NCBI GenBank assembly: GCA_018806915.1 | Contig: JAGKQI010000040.1 | Location: 310,001-374,000, forward strand | DNA length: 64,000 nucleotides | Direction of reading: 5' to 3' | Source of the DNA: Phytophthora colocasiae | Taxonomy: Eukaryota; Oomycota; Peronosporomycetes; Peronosporales; Peronosporaceae | Shown here: positions 42,001 through 52,282 of the stretch, piece after piece | How the letters are laid out: the number at the start of each line of letters is the position of its first letter | Numbering within the stretch: the stretch's first letter is position 1 | Notes under the pieces: model-generated | The model's database searches: none | What the model saw: only the letters and a program-made list of their open reading frames with translations | What the model was told of the DNA's origin: nothing | Translations under genes and position numbers: made by a program

Positions 42001-43243
42001 AAGTGATTCGTCTTCTGATGACTTGGATCCTCCGGAGGTGGTCAACCTGACTTCTGCGTCCCATGGACAAGCTGGAGCGACTCTGCTGACTATGAGGCCT
42101 TTCATAAACTCAAGTATCATCGGAGAATTTGATCCCCGAGCGACATTACGAGAACGGGTTCACTGGTGGGAGCGCTTCGTGAACATGGCATCTCAGGGAG
42201 CGTGGACGAATAAGACCCGCATACAGGAACTCAAGCTGAAGCTCCCGGTGTCTGCCAGAGATTGGTTTAACCAACTCCCGAAGAGTGTTTCCCGTGACTG
42301 GAAGGAGTTATCATCGGAGTTCCGCAGGCGTTATTGCAAGGCCCGGTCATCATACTCCGAGAGATACTTCACGATGGAGATGAAGAGTTCCGAGACTCCG
42401 TTGGACTTCTTCTATCGCCTGAACTCAGCCGCCGGAAAAGCTGAGGTGGACTTCAGAAAGTCCTCCAGACGCCTGGAGAAACACGTTCTGAGGTACATCA
42501 CCAAGCTGAAGGATGAGCGTCTGAAGATCGCGTTACAAGGCCGGAAGTTCAGGAGTATCTCGGACTTGGAATATGCTCTGCAACAGGACGAGGATGTCTG
42601 GCGAACTGCTGATCAAGACACTACGACCACCAGACATCGGGATTTCCGAGCGGACAATCTCCCACGCGGACAGTTTAAGCCAAAGCACATGGGGAAGACT
42701 TACGTCGCCCGAGAAGCAGACCCGGACGCCTCTGACGATGTCGGTGCGGACACCAGAACTCAAGAGAAGGATACCAGAGCTTCGTCGTCAGAACACGATC
42801 GCGAGATGTCTGGTGTACAATCTGCTTCTCAGGCGCCTGGTGGTGCTGACTGGACTCAGACTCTGACAAACGAAGTTTATCGGGTCATGGACAACATGGG
42901 ATGGCGACCGCCGCCCCAGTCTCCCCGAGGATCGTCAGGTCAAGACTTCCAGCAGACACGGCGCGATAACCCTGACTACTGGAACAAGTTCTGCGAGAAG
43001 TGTCGCCGCTCAGGTCATTCGGAGGAGAGCTGCTGGAGAGACATTGTCTGTGACAGATGTCAGGCCCCGAGCAGGATGTGCCGAGTACCGCCGTGTGAGG
43101 TTTGCGGAAAGGTGCACTCTGGGAGACCATGCGAAGACATCAAGACCCTGGAATCCCTCAAGAAACTAGCCCGTCAAGGTACACTGAAGGACCTGCCGGA
43201 TCACCTACTGGAGAGACTCCTGGGTGACGAGACTGACTCTTAG
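39081..43243 (+). pseudogene. Gypsy-B gag, very long, with in-frame stops
   Basis: Begins MASHGTTRGGRRGRGGR (ATG 39081). In one frame it runs, interrupted by TAG at 39468 and TGA at 40953, through an acidic region, a conserved N-terminal domain (about 39690-40130) and a long Arg/Glu-rich coiled coil (41000-41450). Near 41460-41500 the frame changes and continues to the capsid domain (WWERFVNMAS, RDWFNQLPKS, ETPLDFFYRLN) and a CCHC knuckle (CEKCRRSGHSEESC) with two further Cys clusters. TAG at 43241 ends it nine nt before the conserved slippery heptamer. In total near 1380 residues, far above a usual gag. The three stops and one shift suggest a defective copy. Confidence 0.8.
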
Positions 43244-43248
43244 AAACA

Positions 43249-43294
43249 GTTAAACTAGCAAGCCCGTCGGATGGGGATCCGAAACGCGCCGGGC
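43249..43294 (+). promoter_or_regulatory. Predicted -1 ribosomal frameshift signal, Gypsy-B
   Basis: G_TTA_AAC (43249-43255) in the gag frame, then TAG, and six nt after the heptamer a stem GCCCG (43262-43266)/CGGGC (43290-43294) around an inner stem TCGGAT/ATCCGA with loop GGGG, and a 7-nt unpaired AACGCGC. The -1 frame is the frame of the protease ORF, which is open from here to 44058. Spacer, stem nesting and 7-nt bulge equal those of Gypsy-A while the paired bases differ. In this copy a TAG at 43241 stops ribosomes just before the site. Confidence 0.75.
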
Positions 43295-43323
43295 AAGGCA
43301 CACCCCCAGAGTTATGTGTTCTA

Positions 43324-44268
43324 GTGTACGTAGGACCGGAGCTGAAAACAACCCAACCTAAAAATCAACATTGCATGACCGCTTTAGCTCAAGAATCAGC
43401 CATGTCTTCAGAAATTCCGCGTCTGAGAGACAGTTCATCGGACTTTCCGATAGACTGTTCACCGGACTTTCCGAGAGACAATGAACCGCCTCCGGACGAC
43501 ACAATCCAGTTTCGTCTGAAAGACGGGGAATGTTATGGCTGGTGGGAGGATCACTACCCTGATCCTGCAAAGCGTGATGTGGTCATGGTGCATGGCGCTG
43601 TCAATGATCATCGGACCAAGATTCTCCTGGACACCGGTGCGACTATCAACATCCTGAGTTACGACTTTGCGCGTAAGCTCGGACTCAGGCTCAAGTCACA
43701 CAAACAAACAAGAGTGTCTGGGATGGGAGGAGTTCCGACGTACATTGGTGCCAGTGCTGAGATCAAGCTGACTCTCGGACCGAGAGTGGTTTACATTGTT
43801 GATGTCTGGGTTGCGAATATCGGCGAAGGTATAAACGTGCTATTGGGAATGGGATTCATGTTCGCTGCTGGTCTGAGGATCAGCGTTCGTGAGGGACTGG
43901 TATCTATGCCAGATGAAGTCGTGGTGATGATGTGCAGCTGGGAGCCTGGTGATCATATCGGCAAGAACAGGTCCATCAGACCAAGTGAAGCTGTACTTCT
44001 GAGACCTGGTGAAGAATTTGTTGTTCGCATTGATTATGGTCCGACGAACCCACAATGAGAAGTCGTGTGGGCGGGACGTGGAGACCGTTGGGTGACTCAA
44101 CTGATTTATGCAGCCCGGTCATGGCCTGTGGCGGTGCGCGTGGTGAACATTTCGGACAAGAATACGTGGGTGAATGAATTCTCTGACGTTGCAAGGATTG
44201 TGGAGTATGGATTTTTCCCACGACATGGTCGCTTTGTACGGCCAGGCTCTGCAGCCGGGAAGTTTTGA
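43324..44268 (+). pseudogene. Gypsy-B protease region
   Basis: Aspartic protease with LLDTGATINIL (43628) and the second signature VLLGMGFMFAAG (43840). Upstream LKDGECYGWWEDH matches LKEGESRGYWKYH of Gypsy-A. An in-frame TGA at 44056 and a shift at 44262-44266 in a TTTT run separate it from RT. In Gypsy-A protease and RT are in one frame here, so both breaks are lesions of this copy (or assembly errors). The protease cuts the polyprotein in the particle. Confidence 0.8.
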
Positions 44269-47200
44269 TTCTGGAGAACACTCCGTCACCAGAGACGAAG
44301 AGACGCCTGAAGGCCGAAGCTGACTTGGAGGATCTGATACCTCAACCTCCATGTGTGGATCACCCGGTATACTCGTGGCCAACTAAGATCTTACAGCGCC
44401 CAAGGCTGGACAATGCTCGAGTACAGTTTGTGAGGCCTACTTCGGTCCCACGAACAAAACGAGTTCGTTTCGCTTTGGATGTGGCTACACAGACAGATGA
44501 CTGGGTGGATGCCGGAAAAGAGGAGACCCGAGATACCGCTGTGGACACCGGGGATCTGGAATTGTCATCAGAACAAATGACTCCGAAGGACTCCGGAAAC
44601 ACGTCTGAAATTCCGAGTAACATGGTCGAGGATGAAGTCACCCTGAGTATTTCTGGTGAACTGTTCATGGGAGATGAGGATCCGACAGACTGTTCATGGG
44701 ACATCCCAATCCAGTGTATGCCAGGCACCCCTGTGGAAAAGCTCCGAACCGAGTACGAGCGGTGCATGCGAGTCACGAATGAGGAATTGGATCTGGAACC
44801 CGGTGTCTACATACGGGAAGGAACAGACCTACTATCTCAATTACGTGAACAACTGGTTATGCTACCTGAATTGGAAGATTTGACCCCCGAATGTGACATC
44901 GACAAGGCTGACGTCGGAATACCCATGAAAACAACGCCGGAGATGGAGAAGAAACTCAGGGACATTTTGAAGTATCATCGGAAAATCTTTCTGGGAGACG
45001 GCAACGCCGCACCTGCCCCGGCAAGGGGCGTGGTCTGTGACTTGGACGTGGGAGACGCTAAACCTGTTGCCCAACGTCCGAGGTCCGTTGCCCCTCACCT
45101 GATGATCAAGGTGTACGAACTTCTGAAGAAACTCCTGGAGACCGGACTCATCGAGTACTCGACTTCGCCTTGGGCATCACCAATTGTGATTGTCCTCAAG
45201 AAGAATGGTGTGGACATACGCATGTGCATTGATTATCGAGTGGTGAATGGTTTCATCCAGTTGTCGCGCTATCCGTTGCCCCTGATAGACGATCTGTTGA
45301 TTGGTTTTGAGGCAGCACTGTGGTTTATGAGTCTGGATATGGCGAGTGGTTTTTGGGCTATTCGAATGACGGAGCGTGCAAGGCTGATCTCAGCGTTCAT
45401 CTGCCCATTTGGACACTTCCAGTGGGTAAGAATGCCCTTCGGTCTGAAGAACGCCCCTCTGGTATACCAGGCTATGCTGGATAACTGTCTGTGGGGGTTC
45501 GTGCGATTGTCACCTGAAGAGGAAGCTGAGGTTGACCCCGATGTGCTGGAATTCCTGAAGTTAGAACCCCAGGACTCTGACGTACATGGTCTGATGTCTG
45601 GTGAACAACTTCAGAACTCTGATGAACACATGCCAGAGGTTCCGGTGCTCACCGACCAAATGACTGTCTTTCAGAGGAACATCCCAGTCCCGTCCTTCAT
45701 GGGACCGGTACTCGGTCGAAGTTCCTACATTGACGACATTGCTCATGGGGCGCCCACCTGGGATCAACTTTGTGAAGACCTGAACGCTTTGCTCTTCAGA
45801 CTCAGATACTGGAACATTTCTGTGAGCCTGCCCAAGAGCGAGTTCGGGAAGCTGACGATTCCTTATCTGTCGCATGAGATCAGTGCTGAAGGGTTGAGAG
45901 CCACGCCGAAGATCGTCAAGGGAGTGGAAGAATTGCCGTTCCCGTCGACACTCAAGGGAGTACAGAGTTTCATGGGAAGTCTGAATTACTACAACAAGTT
46001 TATCGAAGACTTACCGGTGATTGCTGCTGTGCTCTACGAGTTGTCTGATGAACAGATTCGTGCTGGTCGAGATTTGGCTCGAGTGAAGGAAGCCTTCGAA
46101 ATCCTGAAGCGCAAGATTGTCTCGACACCGCTCCTCCGACACCCAGATCGCACCAGACCTTTCGTTATTACACCTCATGCGAACCCGTGGGCTGCTTCAG
46201 CCGTCTTGGGACAGGAGTACGATGGAGTGATACACCCCGTACGGTTCACTGGACGTGTGTTGAATGAGGCAGAACTCCGGTATCACATTGCAGAGAAGGA
46301 GGTCATCGCGATTCTCAGGGTTCTGGAGAACTTTCGGGCTCTGTTAAACACGAGTCCCGTGATCACGGTGTACACCAGACATTCGGTGTTGAAATGGCTC
46401 CTGTCATCCAGCTCGGCTGATGGTCGGAACGTGAAGTGGGGATTGAAGTTGTCACATTGGAACTTGGAGATTCGCAGGATCCAGCGAGATGAAGATGGTC
46501 TCCCGGCTATTCTTGGAGCGGGCATCACACCCCGTGAACACCTCGATGAGGTCTCTGAAAACCTCATCCCCGTCAAGGGGCGAGTCAAACCTCCAGCACC
46601 CATTAGCGTGGAGATGCTAGAGGCTGATTACCGAGGTTGTGTTCTAAGTTTTGATGGTGCCGCCAAGACATCCACTCGCCTGGGAAGCTGCGGATGTGTG
46701 CTCTGGGAGCTCCCGGGGTGGAATATCCTGGAAGCCCAAGGGTTCGCTCTGAAAGATGTCACTGTGAATGACTCAGAATACTGTGGTCTGATCAATGGAT
46801 TGAAGTTGGCTTTGGAACGTGGTATCCGAGACTTGGTGGTTGTCGGAGACTCCCGTATTGCTATCCAGCAGGCCCAAGGTCTGATCAATTGTAATCAGCC
46901 GAACCTGCAGCGGAAATTGGCCGAGTTTGAGTCTCTGAAGATCAAGTTCCAGTCTCTGAAGCTAGTGCACGTGAAGCGTGAGTTCAATCAAGCAGCGGAC
47001 TATTTGACGTCCAAGACCCTCGTCCTTGGCGAGTCCTGGCAGGTCCAAGACCCTGACGAACTGACTCATCTAAAACTGGTGTCCAAGATCCCAGAGAAAC
47101 TGATGAAGCCTCCCGAAGGGGTGTCTTCTACAGCGCCGGACGATGTTCACCAGACCTCCGGTGAACATGATTGTACACCGGAGATGGATGATCCAGGGCC

Positions 47201-48977
47201 AGAGTCTGCGCCCCTGCCTCATGCTGCCAAGGTGCTTGTTGCCATCACTCGTGTACGCAATCAGGAAGAAGCAAACCTACCAGGTGACGTGGAGGCTCGT
47301 GAACCTATGGGCCCACTGGAGTTTCAGGAAGAACGCTGGCGGAGGATCAAAGTTCACCAGACTCAAGATGTTCATCTGGCAGAACTCATCAAGTTCCTTA
47401 AGGGTGACGTGGGAGATCTACCACGACCCCGAGTAAGGAAGCTTGCCAGGATCGCCGATGATTTCATCTTGGATTCCAGAGACGTTTTGTACCGCCTCAG
47501 CCGTGCTACCAGAGAACGTCCGAGAGACATGGTTGGTGAGCTCCGACTTGTGGTCCCCAGAGACTTGCATGCCGATATGCTGCACTATGCTCATGGGGAT
47601 TACCAGGGTGCTCACCAGGGAATCAAACGTACGTTCGAGAAGCTGAGCTCCGAGTTCTACTGGATTGGTATGTACGCTGATGTGGAAAGGTTCGTCAAGG
47701 AGTGTATGGACTGTGCAAGTGGCAAGGGGCGTCCCCCAAATCCTGGACCGTCGCCCGGCAACATCGAGCCCAGTCGACCTTTTGAAGTAGTGTCCATGGA
47801 TTTCGTGACGCACATGCCAAAGTCCGCCAGAGGCAACACGTTCCTGCTGTTATTCCAAGACATGTTCTCAGGATATGTGATGTACAAGCCTATGAGTATT
47901 ACAACGGCTCAAGATGTCGCTGAGGCCTACGAGGAACGTGTCTTCCGGAACTTCGGAGCTAGCTCCCTGATACGCCATGATCAGGACCCTCGGTTCATGA
48001 GTGAAGTGTTCAGGTTTTTTCGGGATCTCCTGGGAAGCAGACAGCGAGCGACTCTGGCGTACCGTCCCCAGGCGAACGGCCAACAAGAACGGTCTGTTCA
48101 GACGGTCGTGCGTGCCATCAAGGCCTACATCGCTGAAGCTGATCAAAGTGACTGGGATGACCACGCCGAACGTCTGATGTTCGCGTTGAACACTTCCTTT
48201 GATGCGACCCGTCTGGAAACACCTTTCTTTCTGGTGCACGGATGGGATGCTCATGGGACTGTGTCCGCAATGCTTGGTCCAAAGCCTTCTGGTGTACAAG
48301 AGCGCACTGCTTATGAGTGGCGTCGGAAGATGCAACGAGATTACAGCTACGCTCAAGCCTGTGCTGAAGAACTTCAGAAGAAGGCCAAGCGGGAGCGTTC
48401 TGAAGAACAGACTCGAAAGTGGAAGGAGTTGTCGGAACGTCTGAAGTCCAGATTTGCCGTCGGTGATGCCGTGTGGTTATACATCCCCAAGATACAAACG
48501 GGGTTGAGTCGGAAACTCGCACATATGTGGCATGGCCCTTTCCGGATTGAAGAGATGTTGGATGATTTTCGTGTGAAACTGAAGGTCGAGAACACCGGGT
48601 ATCGGGTGAACCCTTGGGTTCATATAAGTCGCCTGAAGCCGAGAGCCTTGTTTCCCAGAAGACCGACTGTGGAACTCGATGTCCGTGAGGATGATGACTT
48701 TGATGCAGCGCTATTACCAGAAGACAGTTGGGAGCCCGACACCGAGAATGATGAATACGAAGTGGAAAAGATACTTGACACTCGGTGGAGCAAACGTACC
48801 AGGACCTCCAAGAGACTTCGCGAATATCTGGTCAAGTGGAAGGGGTACGACGAGACAGAGTGGCTACCCTTGTCAAAGCTGAACTGTGGCGCTTTGCTAT
48901 ATGAGTTCAATCAGAGCGCACGAGCGCGAGCTCGTTTCCAGGCAATGCAAGCTGGAGACGATCACCCCAGAGTTTAA
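44265..48977 (+). CDS. Gypsy-B pol: RT, two RNases H, integrase, chromodomain
   Basis: A 1570-residue open frame. RT about residues 240-520 (STSPWASPIVIVLKKNG, MASGFWAIRM, YIDD near 488). Native RNase H 620-715 is decayed: TPHAN and TRHS stand where TDAS and TDH are usual, leaving only the Glu of AEKEV. A second RNase H at 785-925 keeps FDGAA, NDSEYCG, VVGDSR and QAADYL. Integrase 1100-1400: zinc finger H-H-C-C ending CMDCASGKG, SMDFV, HDQDPRF and NGQQE with DD35E spacing, then GPF module HGPFRIEEM. Chromodomain 1500-1560 (YEVEKILDTRW, YLVKWKGYDETEWLP). First codon is TTG at a frame junction, so the true N-terminus is the protease. The chromodomain may steer insertion to heterochromatin. Confidence 0.9.
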   Translation: MILENTPSPETKRRLKAEADLEDLIPQPPCVDHPVYSWPTKILQRPRLDNARVQFVRPTSVPRTKRVRFALDVATQTDDWVDAGKEETRDTAVDTGDLELSSEQMTPKDSGNTSEIPSNMVEDEVTLSISGELFMGDEDPTDCSWDIPIQCMPGTPVEKLRTEYERCMRVTNEELDLEPGVYIREGTDLLSQLREQLVMLPELEDLTPECDIDKADVGIPMKTTPEMEKKLRDILKYHRKIFLGDGNAAPAPARGVVCDLDVGDAKPVAQRPRSVAPHLMIKVYELLKKLLETGLIEYSTSPWASPIVIVLKKNGVDIRMCIDYRVVNGFIQLSRYPLPLIDDLLIGFEAALWFMSLDMASGFWAIRMTERARLISAFICPFGHFQWVRMPFGLKNAPLVYQAMLDNCLWGFVRLSPEEEAEVDPDVLEFLKLEPQDSDVHGLMSGEQLQNSDEHMPEVPVLTDQMTVFQRNIPVPSFMGPVLGRSSYIDDIAHGAPTWDQLCEDLNALLFRLRYWNISVSLPKSEFGKLTIPYLSHEISAEGLRATPKIVKGVEELPFPSTLKGVQSFMGSLNYYNKFIEDLPVIAAVLYELSDEQIRAGRDLARVKEAFEILKRKIVSTPLLRHPDRTRPFVITPHANPWAASAVLGQEYDGVIHPVRFTGRVLNEAELRYHIAEKEVIAILRVLENFRALLNTSPVITVYTRHSVLKWLLSSSSADGRNVKWGLKLSHWNLEIRRIQRDEDGLPAILGAGITPREHLDEVSENLIPVKGRVKPPAPISVEMLEADYRGCVLSFDGAAKTSTRLGSCGCVLWELPGWNILEAQGFALKDVTVNDSEYCGLINGLKLALERGIRDLVVVGDSRIAIQQAQGLINCNQPNLQRKLAEFESLKIKFQSLKLVHVKREFNQAADYLTSKTLVLGESWQVQDPDELTHLKLVSKIPEKLMKPPEGVSSTAPDDVHQTSGEHDCTPEMDDPGPESAPLPHAAKVLVAITRVRNQEEANLPGDVEAREPMGPLEFQEERWRRIKVHQTQDVHLAELIKFLKGDVGDLPRPRVRKLARIADDFILDSRDVLYRLSRATRERPRDMVGELRLVVPRDLHADMLHYAHGDYQGAHQGIKRTFEKLSSEFYWIGMYADVERFVKECMDCASGKGRPPNPGPSPGNIEPSRPFEVVSMDFVTHMPKSARGNTFLLLFQDMFSGYVMYKPMSITTAQDVAEAYEERVFRNFGASSLIRHDQDPRFMSEVFRFFRDLLGSRQRATLAYRPQANGQQERSVQTVVRAIKAYIAEADQSDWDDHAERLMFALNTSFDATRLETPFFLVHGWDAHGTVSAMLGPKPSGVQERTAYEWRRKMQRDYSYAQACAEELQKKAKRERSEEQTRKWKELSERLKSRFAVGDAVWLYIPKIQTGLSRKLAHMWHGPFRIEEMLDDFRVKLKVENTGYRVNPWVHISRLKPRALFPRRPTVELDVREDDDFDAALLPEDSWEPDTENDEYEVEKILDTRWSKRTRTSKRLREYLVKWKGYDETEWLPLSKLNCGALLYEFNQSARARARFQAMQAGDDHPRV

Positions 48978-49443
48978 ACTCTAAAACCTATTCTGAAAAC
49001 TCTGGTGAACAGCGATGTTCACCGGGCGATGTATTTCAGAGATGAGGTGTCTGAGAGACATGTCCTTCGGAAATGCGATTTCGGGGATACGTACCTCCCA
49101 GAGATGGTGATTGTTATGTGAATTTGTATGGAGATGATTTTGTGGTTGTGTGTGTATGATGGAATTCTACGAAGTGGATTATGATGATGCTATGAGAAGA
49201 AGATTACTGAACGACATGTGAGGATGTTAAAGGAGAAGGTCGTCGGGGAACTATATTTGGAATTGTTACTACGCTACGATATGCAGACGACTAAGTTGTT
49301 CTGGAAGAAGAAGTGTAGTTCCCCGGAGATGTCGCGAAGAGTACACCGGACTTCTGGCGTACTTACTTCAGAGAGACAGGATTTTCGGCGCGTTCAGCGG
49401 GCGTCAGAGCTTGTTTCCGGAGATCGGATGGCACGAATTCCAT

Positions 49444-50331
49444 CTAGTCCTTGTCGGAAGACGCTGTGGCCCACTGCGTGCGCGCCGGTTCCGCTGAGTC
49501 GATAGCTTCGAGTTGCTTGCGCAAGCTCAGGCACTTGGAACCTCCGATGTCACGTGCACGTGGGTCCTGCCAGATCCATAAGCAATATTTGTCCGGGATT
49601 TTCCAGATGCCAGGCTCGAACATGAGCGTCTCCGGGAAATCCTTGTGCTTCAGAATCTTGGACACTGCCCCTCGGTATTGGCGTAGTAGAGATGCACGTC
49701 GGAGCCCACGTTCCTTGTGCTGTTCACCGGACAGCAGGTCTTCATCGGGATCCATGATCACCCAGTGAGTGCGTTCCCACAGCGCTTGGGCGTGCTTGCG
49801 CATGAGAGACGCGAGTTCTTCGATGTCCGCCTGAACCAAGAGACAGAGGTCTTCACGTCGGTGAAAGTACAGCTCGGTCCGACGGTTCTGGTACATGACG
49901 TCCCAGGGCGCCGGCACTTCGTCCAGCAGGGCTTGATATTTCTTGGAGTTCCAGCGTTTCTTCAGGCGTGCCAGACTGTGTCTGTGGGGCTCGAAGTCTG
50001 GGAACCCTGGAGTCTGCCCGATGGACGTCTTGGTGTCACTTGTCGGCTGGACCGGAATGCCGTAGTACAGCCACGAAGAACAATGTGTGCCCGAGGCGTC
50101 GTCAGTAGTAGAAGCCGATGGGGAGCCCATAGTTGCTGGATCTTCTTCTGACTTGTGTGTCAGAAAGTAAATCGGGATGTGGCCGTTTGTGGGATACGAC
50201 AGTTGGCTATTTCTGAGTCTGATGGAATCAGATTGAGCGACAGGACACCAGAGACTTTGAAACCCCGGAAGTTTCGAGAGCGTCACAGCTATACTATGTT
50301 CACGGGACCTCTGACGTACTGGCCTGGCCAT
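49444..50331 (-). CDS. Antisense accessory ORF of Gypsy-B, intact
   Basis: A 295-residue ORF on the opposite strand, between pol and the 3' LTR; its first ATG (50331) is 56 bp from the LTR, and MGSPSASTTDD at 50130 is an alternative start. Uninterrupted, unlike gag and protease of this copy. Features: SSWLYYGIPVQP, PAPWDVMYQN, LYFHRRED, KHAQALWERTH, LLRQYRGAV, MFEPGIWKIP. These align in order with WLFPSRIQAGP, EPWNDFPN, FDLDLHERE and RHRQAFWEATH of Gypsy-A. It lacks the coiled coil and acidic parts of the Gypsy-A ORF. No signal peptide and no known family. The position suggests transcription from the 3' LTR in antisense. Confidence 0.7.
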   Translation of the reverse strand: MARPVRQRSREHSIAVTLSKLPGFQSLWCPVAQSDSIRLRNSQLSYPTNGHIPIYFLTHKSEEDPATMGSPSASTTDDASGTHCSSWLYYGIPVQPTSDTKTSIGQTPGFPDFEPHRHSLARLKKRWNSKKYQALLDEVPAPWDVMYQNRRTELYFHRREDLCLLVQADIEELASLMRKHAQALWERTHWVIMDPDEDLLSGEQHKERGLRRASLLRQYRGAVSKILKHKDFPETLMFEPGIWKIPDKYCLWIWQDPRARDIGGSKCLSLRKQLEAIDSAEPARTQWATASSDKD

Positions 50332-50374
50332 GATGCTCAGTTTGGAGAAAGTTCCGCACTGACGAACTATGACC

Positions 50375-50386
50375 AGGAGGGGCGGT
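50375..50386 (+). promoter_or_regulatory. Gypsy-B polypurine tract
   Basis: AGGAGGGGCGG directly before the 3' LTR. Confidence 0.6.
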
Positions 50387-52282
50387 TGACACGTTGCTAA
50401 TTACGATTTTTTCGAGTGGATATGGACGTTACGCTGTGATGTGATTGGACGTACACTGGGTTGTGGGAGAAAGGGAGATGTGGGACGAGGTTATGTCCCG
50501 TGCGACAATAATGGATCTGTGGAAGAAAACTGCTATATATATTAACCTTCACCTGTACTGCAAAGGGGCCCAAGAGATCAGAAGTGTTCCTCGGAAAAGT
50601 GCACAAACTCCGAGAGACAACAACACTCAGTCTGATCACCGGACTTTCCCCGACGATGAGTGCCTAAAGGTTGGCAGAAAGTCTCTCAGAAGAATGTATC
50701 TCTGAGAGACCTCATCCCGTTGCCGTCCTGTGTGACGATGATGGTTCAAGGAATACAGTTATACCCACAAGATACCAAGTATCGCGCACCGGACGTAGCG
50801 CACCCCGCGCATATCCCAACTGGACTTCGTGCGTTGTAGCATACGTGCTCCGCACCCTAAAAACACTCATGGATTTCTGGTATCACGCATGGAAACTCTG
50901 ATATCACACCATGAAGTCTGACGTACATGAGTCCGACGTACATAAAGTCCGACGTACATGAAGTCCGACGTACATGAGTCTGATGAACATGATTCTGGTA
51001 AACAAGTCTGATGTGTCCGGCTTATACAAGCAATATTCCAGACATTTTCCAGTTTCCGATGAACAGACTCCGACGTACAAGACTCCGATGAACAGACCCA
51101 AGTGTCACGACTCTGGTATTACGACTCTGATGTACATGATTCCGGAGTACATGGTTCCGATGAACATGTCTCCGACGCACATGATTCCAGACCCAGATGA
51201 ACAGGATACCAGACTCTGACACTCTGAAGTCCACCCCCATACTGAAACCAAGTGTACCCAACACGACCTCACGCAATCAAGTGAAACGCAACCTGCTCAT
51301 CCCTGTAATGACATCATTAAGTGTCGACTCGACAAGATCTGCAGCATCGACTACCATAGTGAGCCCAAGTGAAGATTCCTGAGTTATACTGAGACCAAGT
51401 GTATATGAGAATATGGAAGATAGAAGACAGAGAGATACGAGATAGATAACCAGAGTTCAATTTGATCGGTACCCCCGAGTTAAATTTGCGTTACAACCCC
51501 AAGGTCGATTCGTCGGTTCTTCGGAAGTGTAAGGCCACGACAAAGCTTTGAGTCGTGTGATCTCTCACCTATCAAGCCCCGTTAGGTGGAGATCAGCGTA
51601 ACGTAGAGACCTGAGAGGACCCACCTATTCCATTTCCTAGTTGGGTCGTTTGTCTTGTCTCTAACGGTAGCCCATTTCATATTGTACGTTTGGACAGGTT
51701 TTGGGAGCTGTGACAGTCGCTCTCAAGACGCTCGGTAGACTGTTATATAACTGATATTGTATTGGTTTATTTTCCCTCTATATATTAGAGGGTGGTGCGC
51801 GAAAGTTACGGGAATACCAGACAGACCAGGTGTCTGGTGAACATTTCCCTAGTTGACCTGGAGAACTAGCCCACTGCTCAAGGGCCAGGAAAGAATAAGA
51901 GCAGCTACATATTTGTATATCGGAACTCTATATTGCGGTTATCTCGGAAGCCTAATTACTGGACTTCCCATTGTATTAATTTCTCTTTTGCCTTCAGAAA
52001 TCTCTGGTGTACACAAGTGTTCACCGGAAAACGTTCGACTCTCAAGCGCTCCTGTGAGGACCAGAAGGACATCCGACGGCCTACGCAAGGAACCCTCACT
52101 CTCACCAACACTCTCACGACCCCGGCGAGGGTCTCATTACCAAGACAACGAACCTACGAGGACAGCACAAGGTAACACACGCCCACCTTGCTGTGCGACT
52201 CTGGTATAATTACCGGTAGTCACACTTCCAGGTTCACTGTACGCCCCTGCACCGCGGTAAAAGTTGCACCGACTTCGCGACA
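50387..52282 (+). repeat. Gypsy-B 3' LTR
   Basis: 1896 bp, nearly identical to 37094-38988. Flanked on the right by CCTA and then by the rest of the Gypsy-A LTR. Confidence 0.95.

Larger units (their letters stand above)
37094..52282 (+). mobile_element. Gypsy-B, young Ty3/gypsy LTR retrotransposon
   Basis: 15.2 kb, inserted in the 3' LTR of Gypsy-A with a 4-bp duplication CCTA (37090-37093 and 52283-52286). LTRs of 1895 and 1896 bp differ at about three places that I can see (near 37399, 38411, 38929), so insertion is recent. Gene order equals Gypsy-A. The element is rich in the word GAYGWACA and its relatives. Confidence 0.95.
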
